DNA from: Leifsonia sp. Root1293
GTDB lineage: Bacteria; Actinomycetota; Actinomycetes; Actinomycetales; Microbacteriaceae
NCBI RefSeq assembly: GCF_001425325.1
Contig: NZ_LMEH01000002.1
Coordinates: forward strand, 1 to 64,000
Direction of reading: 5' to 3'
DNA: 64,000 bases
Under the pieces are notes generated by a model. The model searched no databases. It had not been told where the DNA came from and saw only the letters and a program-made list of their open reading frames with translations. Below, piece after piece: positions 47,936 to 56,788 of the stretch. Both the position numbers and the translations under genes were made by a program. Numbering within the stretch: the stretch's first letter is position 1; every line of letters starts with the position of its first letter.

Positions 47936-47977
47936 CTCGATACGCGTCGACGTCGTCGGCGCTATCCGACCAGCGGG
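47936..47977. repeat. half-site of the TCGATACG...CTA.CGACCAGCGGG repeat
   Basis: TCTCGATACGCGTCGACGTC followed by CTATCCGACCAGCGGG is a single arm of the dispersed palindrome. Its right end encodes the last residues PLVG and the stop of the aminotransferase gene. Confidence 0.7.
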
Positions 47978-49284
47978 AGTGAGAGCACCTCGTCGTAGGC
48001 TGCGAGCGCCTCGGCGACCTCGTCATCGGTGACGATGCACGGCGGCACGACGTGGATGCGGTTGTCGGCGATGAAGGGCAGCAGGCCGCGCTCGAGAAGC
48101 GCGCCCTTGATGCGGCCGATCACGGCCGCGCTGACGGGCTCGCGGGTCTCGCGGTCCGCGACGAGTTCGAGCGCCCAGAAGACACCCTCTCCGCGCACCT
48201 CGCCGATGAGGTCGTGCTTGTCGAAGAGCTCGGCGAGACCAGGACCGATGGCCTCGCGCCCGATACGGGCAGCGTTCTCGACGATGCCCTCGGAGCTCAT
48301 GGCGTCGAGCGCCCCGACGATGGCAGCCATGGCGAGCGGATGCCCGCTGTAGGTGAGCCCGCCGGGGAAGACGGAGGTGTCCCAGGTGGCCGCGATGGCA
48401 TCCGAGATGATCACGCCACCCGCTGGCACGTAGCCCGAATTCACGCCCTTCGCGAAGGTGATGAGGTCGGGAACGAGGTCGTAGCCCTCGAAGGCGAACC
48501 AGCGCCCGGTGCGCCCGAAGCCGCACATGACCTCGTCGGTGATGATGAGGATGCCGTAGCGGTCGGCGATCTCCCGAACGCCGGCCAGGTAGCCGGGCGG
48601 CGGAACGAGCACTCCGGCGGTGCCTGGGACCGTCTCCAGCAGGATCGCCGCGATCGACGCCGGCCCCTCGGACTGGATGACCCGCTCGAGATGGCGCAGG
48701 GCCCGCTCCGACTCCTGCTCCGGCGTCGTCGCCCAGAACTCGCTCCGGTAGAGCCAGGGGCCGAAGAAGTGCACGTGGCCACGCGCGTACTCGTTGGGGA
48801 TGCGTCGCCAGTCCCCCGTTGCCACGACGGCGGCTCCGGTGTTGCCGTGATAGGAGCGGTAGGTCGAGAGGATCTTGTCGCGGCCCGTGAACAGGCGAGC
48901 CATGCGGATGGCGTTCTCGTTGGCATCCGCCCCGCCGTTCGTGAAGAAGACCTTGGAGAAGCCGGCAGGTGCGCGGTCGGTGATGCGTTTGGCGGCCTCG
49001 CCGCGCGCGAGGTTCGCCGTGGCAGGAGCGACCGTGGTGAGCAGGTCGGCCTGCTCGTGGATGGCGGCGATGACCGCCGGATGCTGGTGGCCGATGTTGG
49101 TGTTGACCAGCTGCGACGAGAAGTCGAGCCAACTGCGGCCGGCGTGGTCCCAGACTCGGGAACCGGAGCCGCCCGCGATGACGAGAGGGGCGAGGCCCGC
49201 CTGCGCCGACCAGGAGTGGAATACGTGCGCGGCATCGAGCTCGCGGGTGCGGTCGTCGAGTTCGGAGAGGTCGAGGTCGGTCAT
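47962..49284 (-). CDS. class III aminotransferase, probable beta-alanine transaminase
   Basis: A 440-residue PLP enzyme. The PLP lysine is in LITFAKGVNSGYVPAGG, near 270; IITDEVMCGFGRTGRWFAFE carries the conserved Asp. Class III enzymes act on omega-amino acids, and the neighbours (dihydropyrimidinase, ureidopropionase, malonate-semialdehyde dehydrogenase) suggest beta-alanine with pyruvate. The ATG at 49284 has AAAGG 9 nt upstream. Its stop lies within a dispersed repeat. Confidence 0.88.
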   Translation of the reverse strand: MTDLDLSELDDRTRELDAAHVFHSWSAQAGLAPLVIAGGSGSRVWDHAGRSWLDFSSQLVNTNIGHQHPAVIAAIHEQADLLTTVAPATANLARGEAAKRITDRAPAGFSKVFFTNGGADANENAIRMARLFTGRDKILSTYRSYHGNTGAAVVATGDWRRIPNEYARGHVHFFGPWLYRSEFWATTPEQESERALRHLERVIQSEGPASIAAILLETVPGTAGVLVPPPGYLAGVREIADRYGILIITDEVMCGFGRTGRWFAFEGYDLVPDLITFAKGVNSGYVPAGGVIISDAIAATWDTSVFPGGLTYSGHPLAMAAIVGALDAMSSEGIVENAARIGREAIGPGLAELFDKHDLIGEVRGEGVFWALELVADRETREPVSAAVIGRIKGALLERGLLPFIADNRIHVVPPCIVTDDEVAEALAAYDEVLSLPLVG

Positions 49285-49335
49285 GCTGGGTGCCTTTCAT
49301 CCATCGCCGGTCGAGGAGCGACCGAGCGGAGGGAG

Positions 49336-49408
49336 GACGCGTATCGAGACCCGGTGAGGTGATCTCGATACGCGTCCGACTTCGTCGGTCGCTACTCGAT
49401 CAACGGGT
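49336..49408. terminator. palindromic repeat hairpin after the binding-protein gene
   Basis: GACGCGTATCGAGA (49336-49349) and TCTCGATACGCGTC (49363-49376) form a perfect 14-bp stem with a 13-nt loop; an outer AGCGACC/GGTCGCT pairing extends it. It lies inside the minus-strand operon, between the binding-protein and aminotransferase genes, so it may attenuate the last two genes or stabilise the upstream mRNA. Confidence 0.7.
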
Positions 49409-49413
49409 CATTC

Positions 49414-50565
49414 TCAGTTGCCACCCTCGGCGAGGGTGACGTCGATGGGCGCGAAGTCGGCACCCAGGGTGTCGACCCCCTCGTCCTTCAGTTCGGCCAG
49501 GGCCTTCTCCACGTACTCGTTGGAGTAGGCGTCCTCGGGCGGATCGGTCGAGATGATCGTGGCCCCGGTCTCGTTCTTCGTCTTCATGGCGATGTCGACC
49601 GTCTGATCCCAAGCGGCCTCGTCGATCACGCCGACGCCGTCGGTCGACGGCCAGATCAGCTTGTTGACCTCGTTGGTCATCCAGAGCTGGTGGCTCGCAC
49701 CCAGGGTGGAGCCAGCGGCCGTGACGATGGCGGCAGCCTTGTCGGGGTTGTCGCGTGCGTAGACCCAGCCCTTGATGGACGCCTTGATGAAGGCGACCGT
49801 GGTGTCGGCGTAGCCCTCGTCGTCGGCGAGCCTGTCGGCATCCGCCCAGATGGCGTCCTGCAGCATCGCCGTTCCGACGTCGTTCCAGTTGATGACGTTC
49901 AGCTCGTCGGGCTGGTAGAGCTCACCGGTCGCGGGGTTGACGGTCTCGAGCACCTGCGCGTACTCGTTGTAGGTCATGGCCTGGGCAGCGTCGATGTCGC
50001 CGGCGAGGAAGCCGTTCATGTCGAATGCCTGCTGCACGAGCGAGATGTCGCCGACTTCGACGCCGTCCTTCTGCATGCCGGCGAAGAGCTCCCACTCGTT
50101 GCCGTAACCCCAGCTTCCGACCTTCTTGCCTGCGAGGTCGCTCGGCGCCGTGATGTCCTTGTCCTTGAACGAGATCTGCGTGGTGGCGCTGCGCTCGAAG
50201 ATCTGGGCGACGTCGGTGATGTGGGCGCCCTGCTCGATGGAGCCGAGCACTTTCGGGACCCATGAGATGGCGTAGTCGACGTCTCCGGACGCCAGGGCGT
50301 CCTGCGGCACGATGTCGGCCCCGCCCTCGACGATCTCGACGTCGAGGCCCTCGTCCTCGTAGTAGCCCTGGTCCACCGCGGCGTAGTAGCCGGCGAACTG
50401 TGCCTGGGAGAACCACTGGAGCTGGAGCTTGACCGGGGTGAGCTCGCCGCCGGCCTCCGACGTCGAATCCCCACCGCTGCCGGTGCTGCTGCATCCGCTG
50501 AGAACGAGTGCCGAGACGGCCAGTGCTGCTGCCGTGCCGAGTGCGTACTGTCTGCTGCGTTTCAT
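49414..50565 (-). CDS. NMT1/THI5-type ABC substrate-binding lipoprotein
   Basis: A 383-residue lipoprotein. The signal ends in LVLSGC (Cys25). VKLQLQWFSQAQFAGYYAAVDQGYY and GGADIVPQDALASGDVDYAIS are NMT1/THI5 family features, a group that binds pyrimidine-like rings such as HMP. Beside a dihydropyrimidinase it probably binds uracil, thymine or a dihydropyrimidine/hydantoin. Its two permeases and ATPase lie immediately upstream in the same operon. Confidence 0.9.
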   Translation of the reverse strand: MKRSRQYALGTAAALAVSALVLSGCSSTGSGGDSTSEAGGELTPVKLQLQWFSQAQFAGYYAAVDQGYYEDEGLDVEIVEGGADIVPQDALASGDVDYAISWVPKVLGSIEQGAHITDVAQIFERSATTQISFKDKDITAPSDLAGKKVGSWGYGNEWELFAGMQKDGVEVGDISLVQQAFDMNGFLAGDIDAAQAMTYNEYAQVLETVNPATGELYQPDELNVINWNDVGTAMLQDAIWADADRLADDEGYADTTVAFIKASIKGWVYARDNPDKAAAIVTAAGSTLGASHQLWMTNEVNKLIWPSTDGVGVIDEAAWDQTVDIAMKTKNETGATIISTDPPEDAYSNEYVEKALAELKDEGVDTLGADFAPIDVTLAEGGN

Positions 50566-50625
50566 TTCTTCCTCCTTCAGGTGCCTCTTGGTTGGTGCAC
50601 CGCGCGCCGGATGACCGGCGCGCGA

Positions 50626-51396
50626 TTACGCGCTCGGACGGTGCCGGGACGCGAGCTTCTCGAGGGCCAGGGTTGCCGTGTAGAACAACAGGCCGAGGAT
50701 GATGGATCCGAGGACGTAGGCCCAGGCGAGCGCGTAATTGCTGCTCGACGCGGCCGAGGTGATCGACTTGCCAAGGCCGCCGACAGGGCCGCCGAAGTAC
50801 TCCGCGATCAGGGCGGAGATGACGGCGAGGGACGACGCGATGCGCAGGCCCGTGAAGACGAAGGGCGTCGCCGTGGGGAGGGTGACCACCCGGGTCGCCT
50901 GCCACGGTGTCGCCGCGGTGGCGCGCATGAGGTCGCGGTGCACCGGGCGCACCTGCCGCAGACCCCGCAGCGAATTGAGGTACACCGGCACGAACACGGC
51001 GATGGCTGCCACGATCTGGCGCGCTGTCTCTGCACTGGCGCTGAACATCGTGTAGAGCACGGGGGCCAGGGCGACGATCGGGATCACGGACAGCGCGGCG
51101 ACGAGTCCGGCGCTCAGCTCGTCGATGATCGGCAGCAGGGCGGCGATCACGGCGGAGATCACGCCGACGATGCCTCCGACGATGAGTCCGACGAGAGCGT
51201 TGGTTCCCGTGACCACGGATGCCGCCCAGACCGTCGGGATGTTGTCGATGAACTGCGTGAAGATCGACACCGGACTCGGCAGCACGAACGGCTTGATGTC
51301 GAGGGCGATCACGGCGAGCTGCCAGATGAGCAGGGCGCCGACGCCGAGGATGAGAGGAGCAGCGATCGCGCGCGCTGAGCCGATCTGCGGCCTCAT
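50626..51396 (-). CDS. ABC transporter permease (SsuC/TauC type)
   Basis: A 256-residue permease with about six helices; the EAA-type loop is LMRATAATPWQATRVVTLPTATPF. It pairs with the permease at 52244-53209 and the ATPase between them. The start overlaps the ATPase stop (ATGA). Confidence 0.9.
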   Translation of the reverse strand: MRPQIGSARAIAAPLILGVGALLIWQLAVIALDIKPFVLPSPVSIFTQFIDNIPTVWAASVVTGTNALVGLIVGGIVGVISAVIAALLPIIDELSAGLVAALSVIPIVALAPVLYTMFSASAETARQIVAAIAVFVPVYLNSLRGLRQVRPVHRDLMRATAATPWQATRVVTLPTATPFVFTGLRIASSLAVISALIAEYFGGPVGGLGKSITSAASSSNYALAWAYVLGSIILGLLFYTATLALEKLASRHRPSA

Positions 51397-52247
51397 CGGT
51401 TCTCGACCCCCCGCGCCCCGGCCTCGGCCGGCGCGCCGTGGAGGAGCTCGCGCACCTCGCTCACCGCGTCGAAGAAGCCGTCGGCCTCGCGCAGGCCGTC
51501 GCCGCGCTGCCCCGCCGAGCCGAGGGCGACGGGAAGGATGCCCTGGATGCGCCCGGGTCGGGGCGACATCACCACGACGCGGTTGGACAGGAAGACGGCC
51601 TCGGGGATGCTGTGGGTCACGAACACCACAGCCGCCTGGGTCTCACCGCAGATGCGCACGAGCTCGTTCTGCATCCGCTCGCGCGTCATCTCGTCGAGGG
51701 CCCCGAACGGTTCGTCCATGAGCAGGAGGTTGGGACTCTCGGCGAGCGCCCTGGCGATGGCGACGCGCTGCTGCATGCCGCCCGACAGCTGATCGGGGAA
51801 CTTGGAGCCGAAGTCGCCGAGGCCCACGAGCTCGAGCAACTCCGCCGTACGGGCCTTGCGTCCCGCTGCCCCCATGCCGTGAAGCTGCAGCGGCAGCTCG
51901 ATGTTGGCAGCGACGCTCCGCCACGGCAGGAGTCCTGCCTGCTGGAACGCGATGCCGTACTCCTGGTCGAGGCGAGCCTTCTTCGCCGTCTTGCCGAACA
52001 CCCGGATGTCGCCCGCCGTCGGCTGGTCGAGGTCGGCGATGAGCCTGAGCAGAGTGGACTTGCCGCATCCGCTCGGCCCGATCAGGCTCACGAACTCACC
52101 GGGTGCCACGGCGAGGTCGATGCCGTCGAGGGCCGTGACAGTGCTCTCGCCCCTGCGACCCGTGAAGACGCGGGAGACGCCGGTGATGCTGACGGCGTCG
52201 GAGGCGGTCGCGGCAGCAGCGCCCGGGGTGCTCTTCTGGTCGGTCAT
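51393..52247 (-). CDS. ABC transporter ATPase (SsuB/TauB type)
   Basis: A 284-residue ATPase. Walker A is GPSGCGKST near 58, the signature LSGGMQQRVAIARAL near 150 and Walker B LLLMDEPFGALD near 173, with VTHSIPEAVFLSNRV after it. This style belongs to nitrate/sulfonate/taurine/pyrimidine importers. The ATG at 52247 overlaps the permease stop. A longer upstream frame reads the permease gene and is not real. Confidence 0.93.
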   Translation of the reverse strand: MTDQKSTPGAAAATASDAVSITGVSRVFTGRRGESTVTALDGIDLAVAPGEFVSLIGPSGCGKSTLLRLIADLDQPTAGDIRVFGKTAKKARLDQEYGIAFQQAGLLPWRSVAANIELPLQLHGMGAAGRKARTAELLELVGLGDFGSKFPDQLSGGMQQRVAIARALAESPNLLLMDEPFGALDEMTRERMQNELVRICGETQAAVVFVTHSIPEAVFLSNRVVVMSPRPGRIQGILPVALGSAGQRGDGLREADGFFDAVSEVRELLHGAPAEAGARGVENR

Positions 52248-53209
52248 GCTGGAACCTCTCCACGGCGGTAGCGGCGCAGGAACACGCCGATGAGACTGAC
52301 GAAGCCCGCGGCCACCAGGCCGACGAGCACTGCACCGAAGATGGGCGCGTACGGCTTGGCCGGGTCGCCGCCGGACGCCGCGGCGAACTCGACGACCATG
52401 CGCCCGATCCCGCCGCGCAGCCCGATCGACACCTCGGCGACGATCGTGCCGATGACGGCGCTGGCCGCGCCGAGACGGAGCGCCGGCAGCAGGTAGGGAA
52501 CGCTGGCCGGCAGGCGCAGCCTGAACAGCGTCGTCCACCATCCGACTCCGTAGCTGCGCATGAGCTCGACGTGGTTCGTGTCGGGCGAGTTGAGGCCTCG
52601 GAGAGCCCCGATCGAGATCGGGAAGAAGGCGAGGTAGCTGGCGATGAGGGCCACGGACATCCACGGCTCCCACTCGAAGGATCCGATCTCGATCTGCGAA
52701 CCCCAGCGCCGCACGAGCGGCGCGATGGCGATGAGCGGAACCGTCTGGCTCAGCACGATCCACGGGAACAGCGCGGCCTCGGCCGTGATGAAGCGCTGCA
52801 TGAGAAGGGCGAGGAAGAGCCCGACGACGACTCCGGCGATCCAGCCGACGGATGCGACCCCCAGGCTGAACGCCGAGGCCTGCAGCACGGCCAGCCACAT
52901 CGGCAGGGCGTTCGCGGCGCTCGAGACCGGCTCGAACAGCCGGCCGACCATGTCCACCACGTGCGGCATGGCGAGGTCCGTGGTGCGCGGAAGCACCGTG
53001 ACGCCGCCGACGATCACACCCTCCGCCGGTCCGAGCGCCTTGTAGAGCTCCCAGACCGCCGCCAGCAGCAGCACGCCGAGGGCGCCGAGGAGGAAGCGCC
53101 GGAGGAAGGCCCCGCCGCGAAGGGGCCGCCGGGTGGCGTCCTCGACGAGTCCGGGCACTGTGCCGATCGACCCGGCGTCGACGGCCTTCAGTGCCTCGGA
53201 CACGCTCAT
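52244..53209 (-). CDS. ABC transporter permease (SsuC/TauC type), second subunit
   Basis: A 321-residue permease: a 30-residue cytoplasmic N-terminus, then six helices. The coupling loop is ELMRSYGVGWWTTLFRLRLPASVPYLLPAL. Two distinct permeases in one operon suggest a heterodimeric importer. ATGA overlaps join it to the LLM gene before and the ATPase after it. Confidence 0.9.
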   Translation of the reverse strand: MSVSEALKAVDAGSIGTVPGLVEDATRRPLRGGAFLRRFLLGALGVLLLAAVWELYKALGPAEGVIVGGVTVLPRTTDLAMPHVVDMVGRLFEPVSSAANALPMWLAVLQASAFSLGVASVGWIAGVVVGLFLALLMQRFITAEAALFPWIVLSQTVPLIAIAPLVRRWGSQIEIGSFEWEPWMSVALIASYLAFFPISIGALRGLNSPDTNHVELMRSYGVGWWTTLFRLRLPASVPYLLPALRLGAASAVIGTIVAEVSIGLRGGIGRMVVEFAAASGGDPAKPYAPIFGAVLVGLVAAGFVSLIGVFLRRYRRGEVPA

Positions 53210-54222
53210 GCCTTCGCCGTGATGTGGTCCGACAGGGCCGGGATCACGGTCTCGCCGTAGACGCGGAGGGTCTCCTCCTTGTTGTCGTGCTGCAGGTAGC
53301 CGGCGAACTGGTCGACCCCGAGGGCCTTCAGCGCCTCGAGCTTCTCGATGTGCTGCTCTGCGGTGCCCAGGATGCAGAACCTGTCGACGATCTCGTCCGG
53401 AACGAAGCTGGTGTGCGAGTTGCCGGCCCGCCCGTGCTCGTTGTAGTCGTAGCCCTCGCGGCCGGCGATGTAGTCGGTGAGAGCCTCGGGCACATCGCCG
53501 TGGGCTCCGTACTTCGAGACGATGTCGGCCACGTGGTTGCCCACCATGCCGCCGAACCAGCGGCACTGGTCGCGCATGTGCTCCCAGTCGTCGCCGATGT
53601 ACATGGGCGCCGCCACGCAGAACTTGATCGACATCGGGTCGCGCCCGACGGCCTCCGCGGCGTCCCGCACGGTCTTGATCATCCACGCGGCGATGTCGAG
53701 GTCGGCCAGTTGCAGGATGAAGCCGTCGCCCACCTCACCGGTGAGCTTCAGTGCGAGGGGCCCGTAGGCCGCCACCCAGACGTCGAGTTCCGAGCCGCGG
53801 CTCCACGGGAACTGCAGCTGCGAGCCGTTGTACTCGACCGAGCGCGAGTTGCCGAGCTCCCGGATGACGTGGATCGACTCGCGCAGGGTCTTGAGCGTGG
53901 TCGGTGCCCCATTGGTCACCCGGACCGCCGAGTCGCCTCGCCCGATGCCGACGATCGTGCGATTGCCGTACATCTCGTTCAAGGTGGCGAAGACCGATGC
54001 CGTCACGGTCCAGTCGCGCGTGGCCGGGTTGGTGACCATCGGCCCGACGATCACCTTGCGGGTCTCCGCCAGGATGGCGCTGTAGATCACGTACGGCTCC
54101 TGCCAGAGCAGGTGCGAGTCGAAGGTCCACACGTGCGTGAAGCCGTGGTTCTCGGCGAGCTTGGCGAGCTGCACCGTGCGCGAGGCCGGTGGATTGGTCT
54201 GGAGAACTGCTCCGAAGTCCAT
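53206..54222 (-). CDS. LLM oxidoreductase, probably F420-dependent, of the pyrimidine block
   Basis: A 338-residue luciferase-like protein, with MDFGAVLQTNPPASRTVQLA, HVWTFDSHLLWQEPYVIYS and GNRTIVGIGRGDSAVRVTNG. From memory it matches the group named TIGR03842 (predicted F420-dependent), which is commonly encoded beside dihydropyrimidinase genes. It may reduce the pyrimidine ring before hydrolysis, taking the place of the missing dihydropyrimidine dehydrogenase; this is inference. It starts 8 bp after the hydA stop and overlaps the permease gene (ATGA). Confidence 0.85.
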   Translation of the reverse strand: MDFGAVLQTNPPASRTVQLAKLAENHGFTHVWTFDSHLLWQEPYVIYSAILAETRKVIVGPMVTNPATRDWTVTASVFATLNEMYGNRTIVGIGRGDSAVRVTNGAPTTLKTLRESIHVIRELGNSRSVEYNGSQLQFPWSRGSELDVWVAAYGPLALKLTGEVGDGFILQLADLDIAAWMIKTVRDAAEAVGRDPMSIKFCVAAPMYIGDDWEHMRDQCRWFGGMVGNHVADIVSKYGAHGDVPEALTDYIAGREGYDYNEHGRAGNSHTSFVPDEIVDRFCILGTAEQHIEKLEALKALGVDQFAGYLQHDNKEETLRVYGETVIPALSDHITAKA

Positions 54223-54230
54223 GGGTTCTC

Positions 54231-55694
54231 CTAGATCAGGTACTGCGAGAGGCCGCGCTTGAGGAACCGGCCGTCGCCCTTGGCGCCCAGGTACTGGTTG
54301 TCGTCGACCACGACCTTGCCGCGCGAGATGACGGTATCGACGTGCCCGTCGATCTCGTATCCCTCCCAGGCCGAGTGGTCCATGTTCATGTGGTGGGTCC
54401 TGCCGGTCGGCTTGCCGGATTCATCGACGGGCAGGCCGATGGAGGTGTGGCCGTCGGGGTCGTAGACGACGATGTCGGCATCCGCCCCGGGCTGGATCAC
54501 GCCCTTCTGCCCGTACAGTCCGAACATCCGCGCCGGGGTGGTGCTGGTCAGCTCCACCCAGCGCTCGAGGGTGATCTCGCCCGTCACGACGCCCTGGTAC
54601 ATCAGGTCCATGCGGTGCTCGATCGAGCCGATGCCGTTGGGGATCTTGCGGAAGTCGCCGAGGCCGAGTTCCTTCTGGTCCTTCATGCAGAACGGGCAGT
54701 GGTCGGTCGAGACCATCTGCACGTCGTTCGTGCGCAGCGATTGCCACATCGCGTCCTGGTGGCCCTCCTCCCGCGAACGCAGCGGCGTCGAGCAGACCCA
54801 CTTGGCGCCTTCGAAGGCACCCCACTTCTCGCTCACCGCGCCGAGCTGCTCCTCGAGGGAGAGGTAGAGGTACTGCGGGCAGGTCTCGGCGAAGACGTTC
54901 TGGCCCTTGTCACGGGCCCACGCGACCTGCTCGACGGCCTGCTTGGCGCTCACGTGCACGACGTAGAGCGGGGCTCCGGTGAGCTTCGCCAGCATGATCG
55001 CCCGGTGCGTCGCCTCCTCCTCCATCTCCCAGGCCCTGGCCTTGCCGTGGTAGAACGGGTCGGTCTTGCGCTGCTCGACGAGCTGCGCGGCGAGAACGTC
55101 GATGGCTGGACCGTTCTCGGCGTGCATCATCGTGAGCATGCCGGTGTCGCGGGAGAGCTGCATGGCCTTGAGAATCTGCGCGTCGTCCGAGTAGAAGACG
55201 CCCGGGTAGGCCATGAAGAGCTTGAAGCTCGAGATGCCCTCGTCGACCAGCCCGCGCATGGCGAGGAGCGACTCGTCGTTCACGTCGCCCACGATCTGGT
55301 GGAATCCATAGTCGATGGCGCAGTTTCCGGCGGCTTTCTCGTGCCAGGCGGCGAGGCCGTCCTGGATCTTCTGGCCGTAGGTCTGCACGGCGAAGTCGAC
55401 GATGCTCGTGGTTCCGCCCCAGGCGGCCGCCCGGGTTCCGGTCTCGAAGGTGTCCGATGCCTCGGTGCCGCCGAACGGCAGCTGCATGTGCGTGTGCGCG
55501 TCGATCCCACCCGGGATCACGTACTTGCCGGCGGCGTCGATGACAGTGTCGACGGATGCCGCCACATCGGTGCCGAGCAGCATGCTGCCGGGCTCCAGCA
55601 CCGCGGTGATGCGCTCCCCGTCGATGAGCACGTCGGCCCGGGCGCGGCCGGTGGCGCTGACCACGGTGCCGTTGGTGATGAGAGTCGTTGCCAT
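54231..55694 (-). CDS. hydA: dihydropyrimidinase / hydantoinase
   Basis: A 487-residue amidohydrolase that opens dihydrouracil or hydantoins to N-carbamoyl amino acids. The dinuclear-metal ligands are visible: GGIDAHTHM (His67, His69), the carboxylated Lys158 in SSFKLFMAYPG, MMHAENG, VHVSAKQ and the Asp of STDHCPF. The length is normal for D-hydantoinase/dihydropyrimidinase. Next on the strand is the LLM gene, before it the ureidopropionase gene. Confidence 0.95.
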   Translation of the reverse strand: MATTLITNGTVVSATGRARADVLIDGERITAVLEPGSMLLGTDVAASVDTVIDAAGKYVIPGGIDAHTHMQLPFGGTEASDTFETGTRAAAWGGTTSIVDFAVQTYGQKIQDGLAAWHEKAAGNCAIDYGFHQIVGDVNDESLLAMRGLVDEGISSFKLFMAYPGVFYSDDAQILKAMQLSRDTGMLTMMHAENGPAIDVLAAQLVEQRKTDPFYHGKARAWEMEEEATHRAIMLAKLTGAPLYVVHVSAKQAVEQVAWARDKGQNVFAETCPQYLYLSLEEQLGAVSEKWGAFEGAKWVCSTPLRSREEGHQDAMWQSLRTNDVQMVSTDHCPFCMKDQKELGLGDFRKIPNGIGSIEHRMDLMYQGVVTGEITLERWVELTSTTPARMFGLYGQKGVIQPGADADIVVYDPDGHTSIGLPVDESGKPTGRTHHMNMDHSAWEGYEIDGHVDTVISRGKVVVDDNQYLGAKGDGRFLKRGLSQYLI

Positions 55695-55715
55695 GGTTCG
55701 CTCCTTCGCGGTCGG

Positions 55716-56597
55716 CTACGGCTTCGGAATGGACGTGTAGGACTCCGGGCGACGGTCCCGGTAGAACTGCCAGTTGTTGCGCACCTGCCTGATCATGTCC
55801 ATGTCGAGGTCGCGCACCACGACCTCCTCGTGGTCCTCGGAGCCGTACTCGCCGACGATGTTGCCCTGCGGATCGACGAACTGGCTCTTGCCGTAGAAGT
55901 TCACCGCCAGATCGCCGTACTCGTTGTCCTCGAGGCCGACGCGGTTTGCTGCGGCCACGAAGTAGCCGTTCGCAGCGGCGGCTGCCGGCTGCTCGATCTC
56001 CCAGAGGCGGTTCGACAGACCGGGCTTCGTGGCGTTCGGGTTGAACACGATCTGGGCCCCGTTGAGACCGAGCTCGCGCCAGCCCTCGGGGAAGTGCCTG
56101 TCGTAGCAGATGTAGACGCCGATCTTGCCGACGGCGGTGTCGAACACCGGATAGCCGAGGTTGCCCGGGCGGAAGTAGAACTTCTCCCAGAACCGATCGA
56201 GGTTGGGGATGTGGTGCTTGCGGTAGGAGCCGAGGATGGTGCCGTCGGAGTCGACGACGACAGCGGTGTTGTAGTAGACGCCCGGCTGCTCCTCCTCGTA
56301 GATGGGGAGGATCATGACCATGTCGAGCTCCTTGGCGAGCGCCGCGAAGCGCTGCACGATGGGGCCATCGGCCGGCTCGGCGTAGTCGTAGTACTTGGCG
56401 TCCTCGGTGATGCCGAAGTACGGACCGTAGAACAGTTCCTGGAAGCAGATGACCTGGGCACCCTGCTCCTTCGCCTCGCGGGCGAACTGCTCGTGCTTGG
56501 CGATCATCGATTCCTTGTCGCCCGTCCAGGTCGTCTGGGTGATCGCTGCTCGCACGGTGTTCGTGCTGGTACTCGTGCTGTTGCTGACGTTGGTCAT
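55716..56597 (-). CDS. beta-ureidopropionase (carbon-nitrogen hydrolase)
   Basis: A 293-residue nitrilase-superfamily enzyme that hydrolyses N-carbamoyl-beta-alanine to beta-alanine, CO2 and ammonia. The catalytic triad is Glu54 (CFQELFYGPYFG), Lys127 (YRKHHIPN) and Cys164 (YICYDRHFPEG). The start is the ATG at 56597 with GAGG about 10 nt upstream; a Ser/Thr/Asn-rich dozen residues precede the domain. It is the first gene of the ten-gene minus-strand block. Confidence 0.93.
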   Translation of the reverse strand: MTNVSNSTSTSTNTVRAAITQTTWTGDKESMIAKHEQFAREAKEQGAQVICFQELFYGPYFGITEDAKYYDYAEPADGPIVQRFAALAKELDMVMILPIYEEEQPGVYYNTAVVVDSDGTILGSYRKHHIPNLDRFWEKFYFRPGNLGYPVFDTAVGKIGVYICYDRHFPEGWRELGLNGAQIVFNPNATKPGLSNRLWEIEQPAAAAANGYFVAAANRVGLEDNEYGDLAVNFYGKSQFVDPQGNIVGEYGSEDHEEVVVRDLDMDMIRQVRNNWQFYRDRRPESYTSIPKP

Positions 56598-56788
56598 GAC
56601 CGGTTGCCTCCACGAAAGGATCTGCCGGCGATGGCGGTTCTACTTGCGTCACCAACGCCGAGGGTTGAAGCCGAACCGGACTTCTTCGTCCGTTCTGTTA
56701 TTGTTCGGCGTAAACATTTCTCTTTTGTTTCACTGTGTGACGTACGTGTAAGTCATTGTGGTTCCCCACCTCCCGGAGGGCAAGACCC
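56598..56788. promoter_or_regulatory. divergent promoter region of the pyrimidine block and MocR regulator
   Basis: A relatively AT-rich stretch (56690-56760). Nested inverted repeats GCCGAAC/GTTCGGC (56670-56676, 56703-56709) enclose CGGAC/GTCCG (56677-56681, 56688-56692). ACGTACGT occurs near 56741-56748. These lie 75-150 nt upstream of the ureidopropionase ATG and are candidate regulator sites or leader hairpins. A clear -35/-10 pair could not be fixed. Confidence 0.5.
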
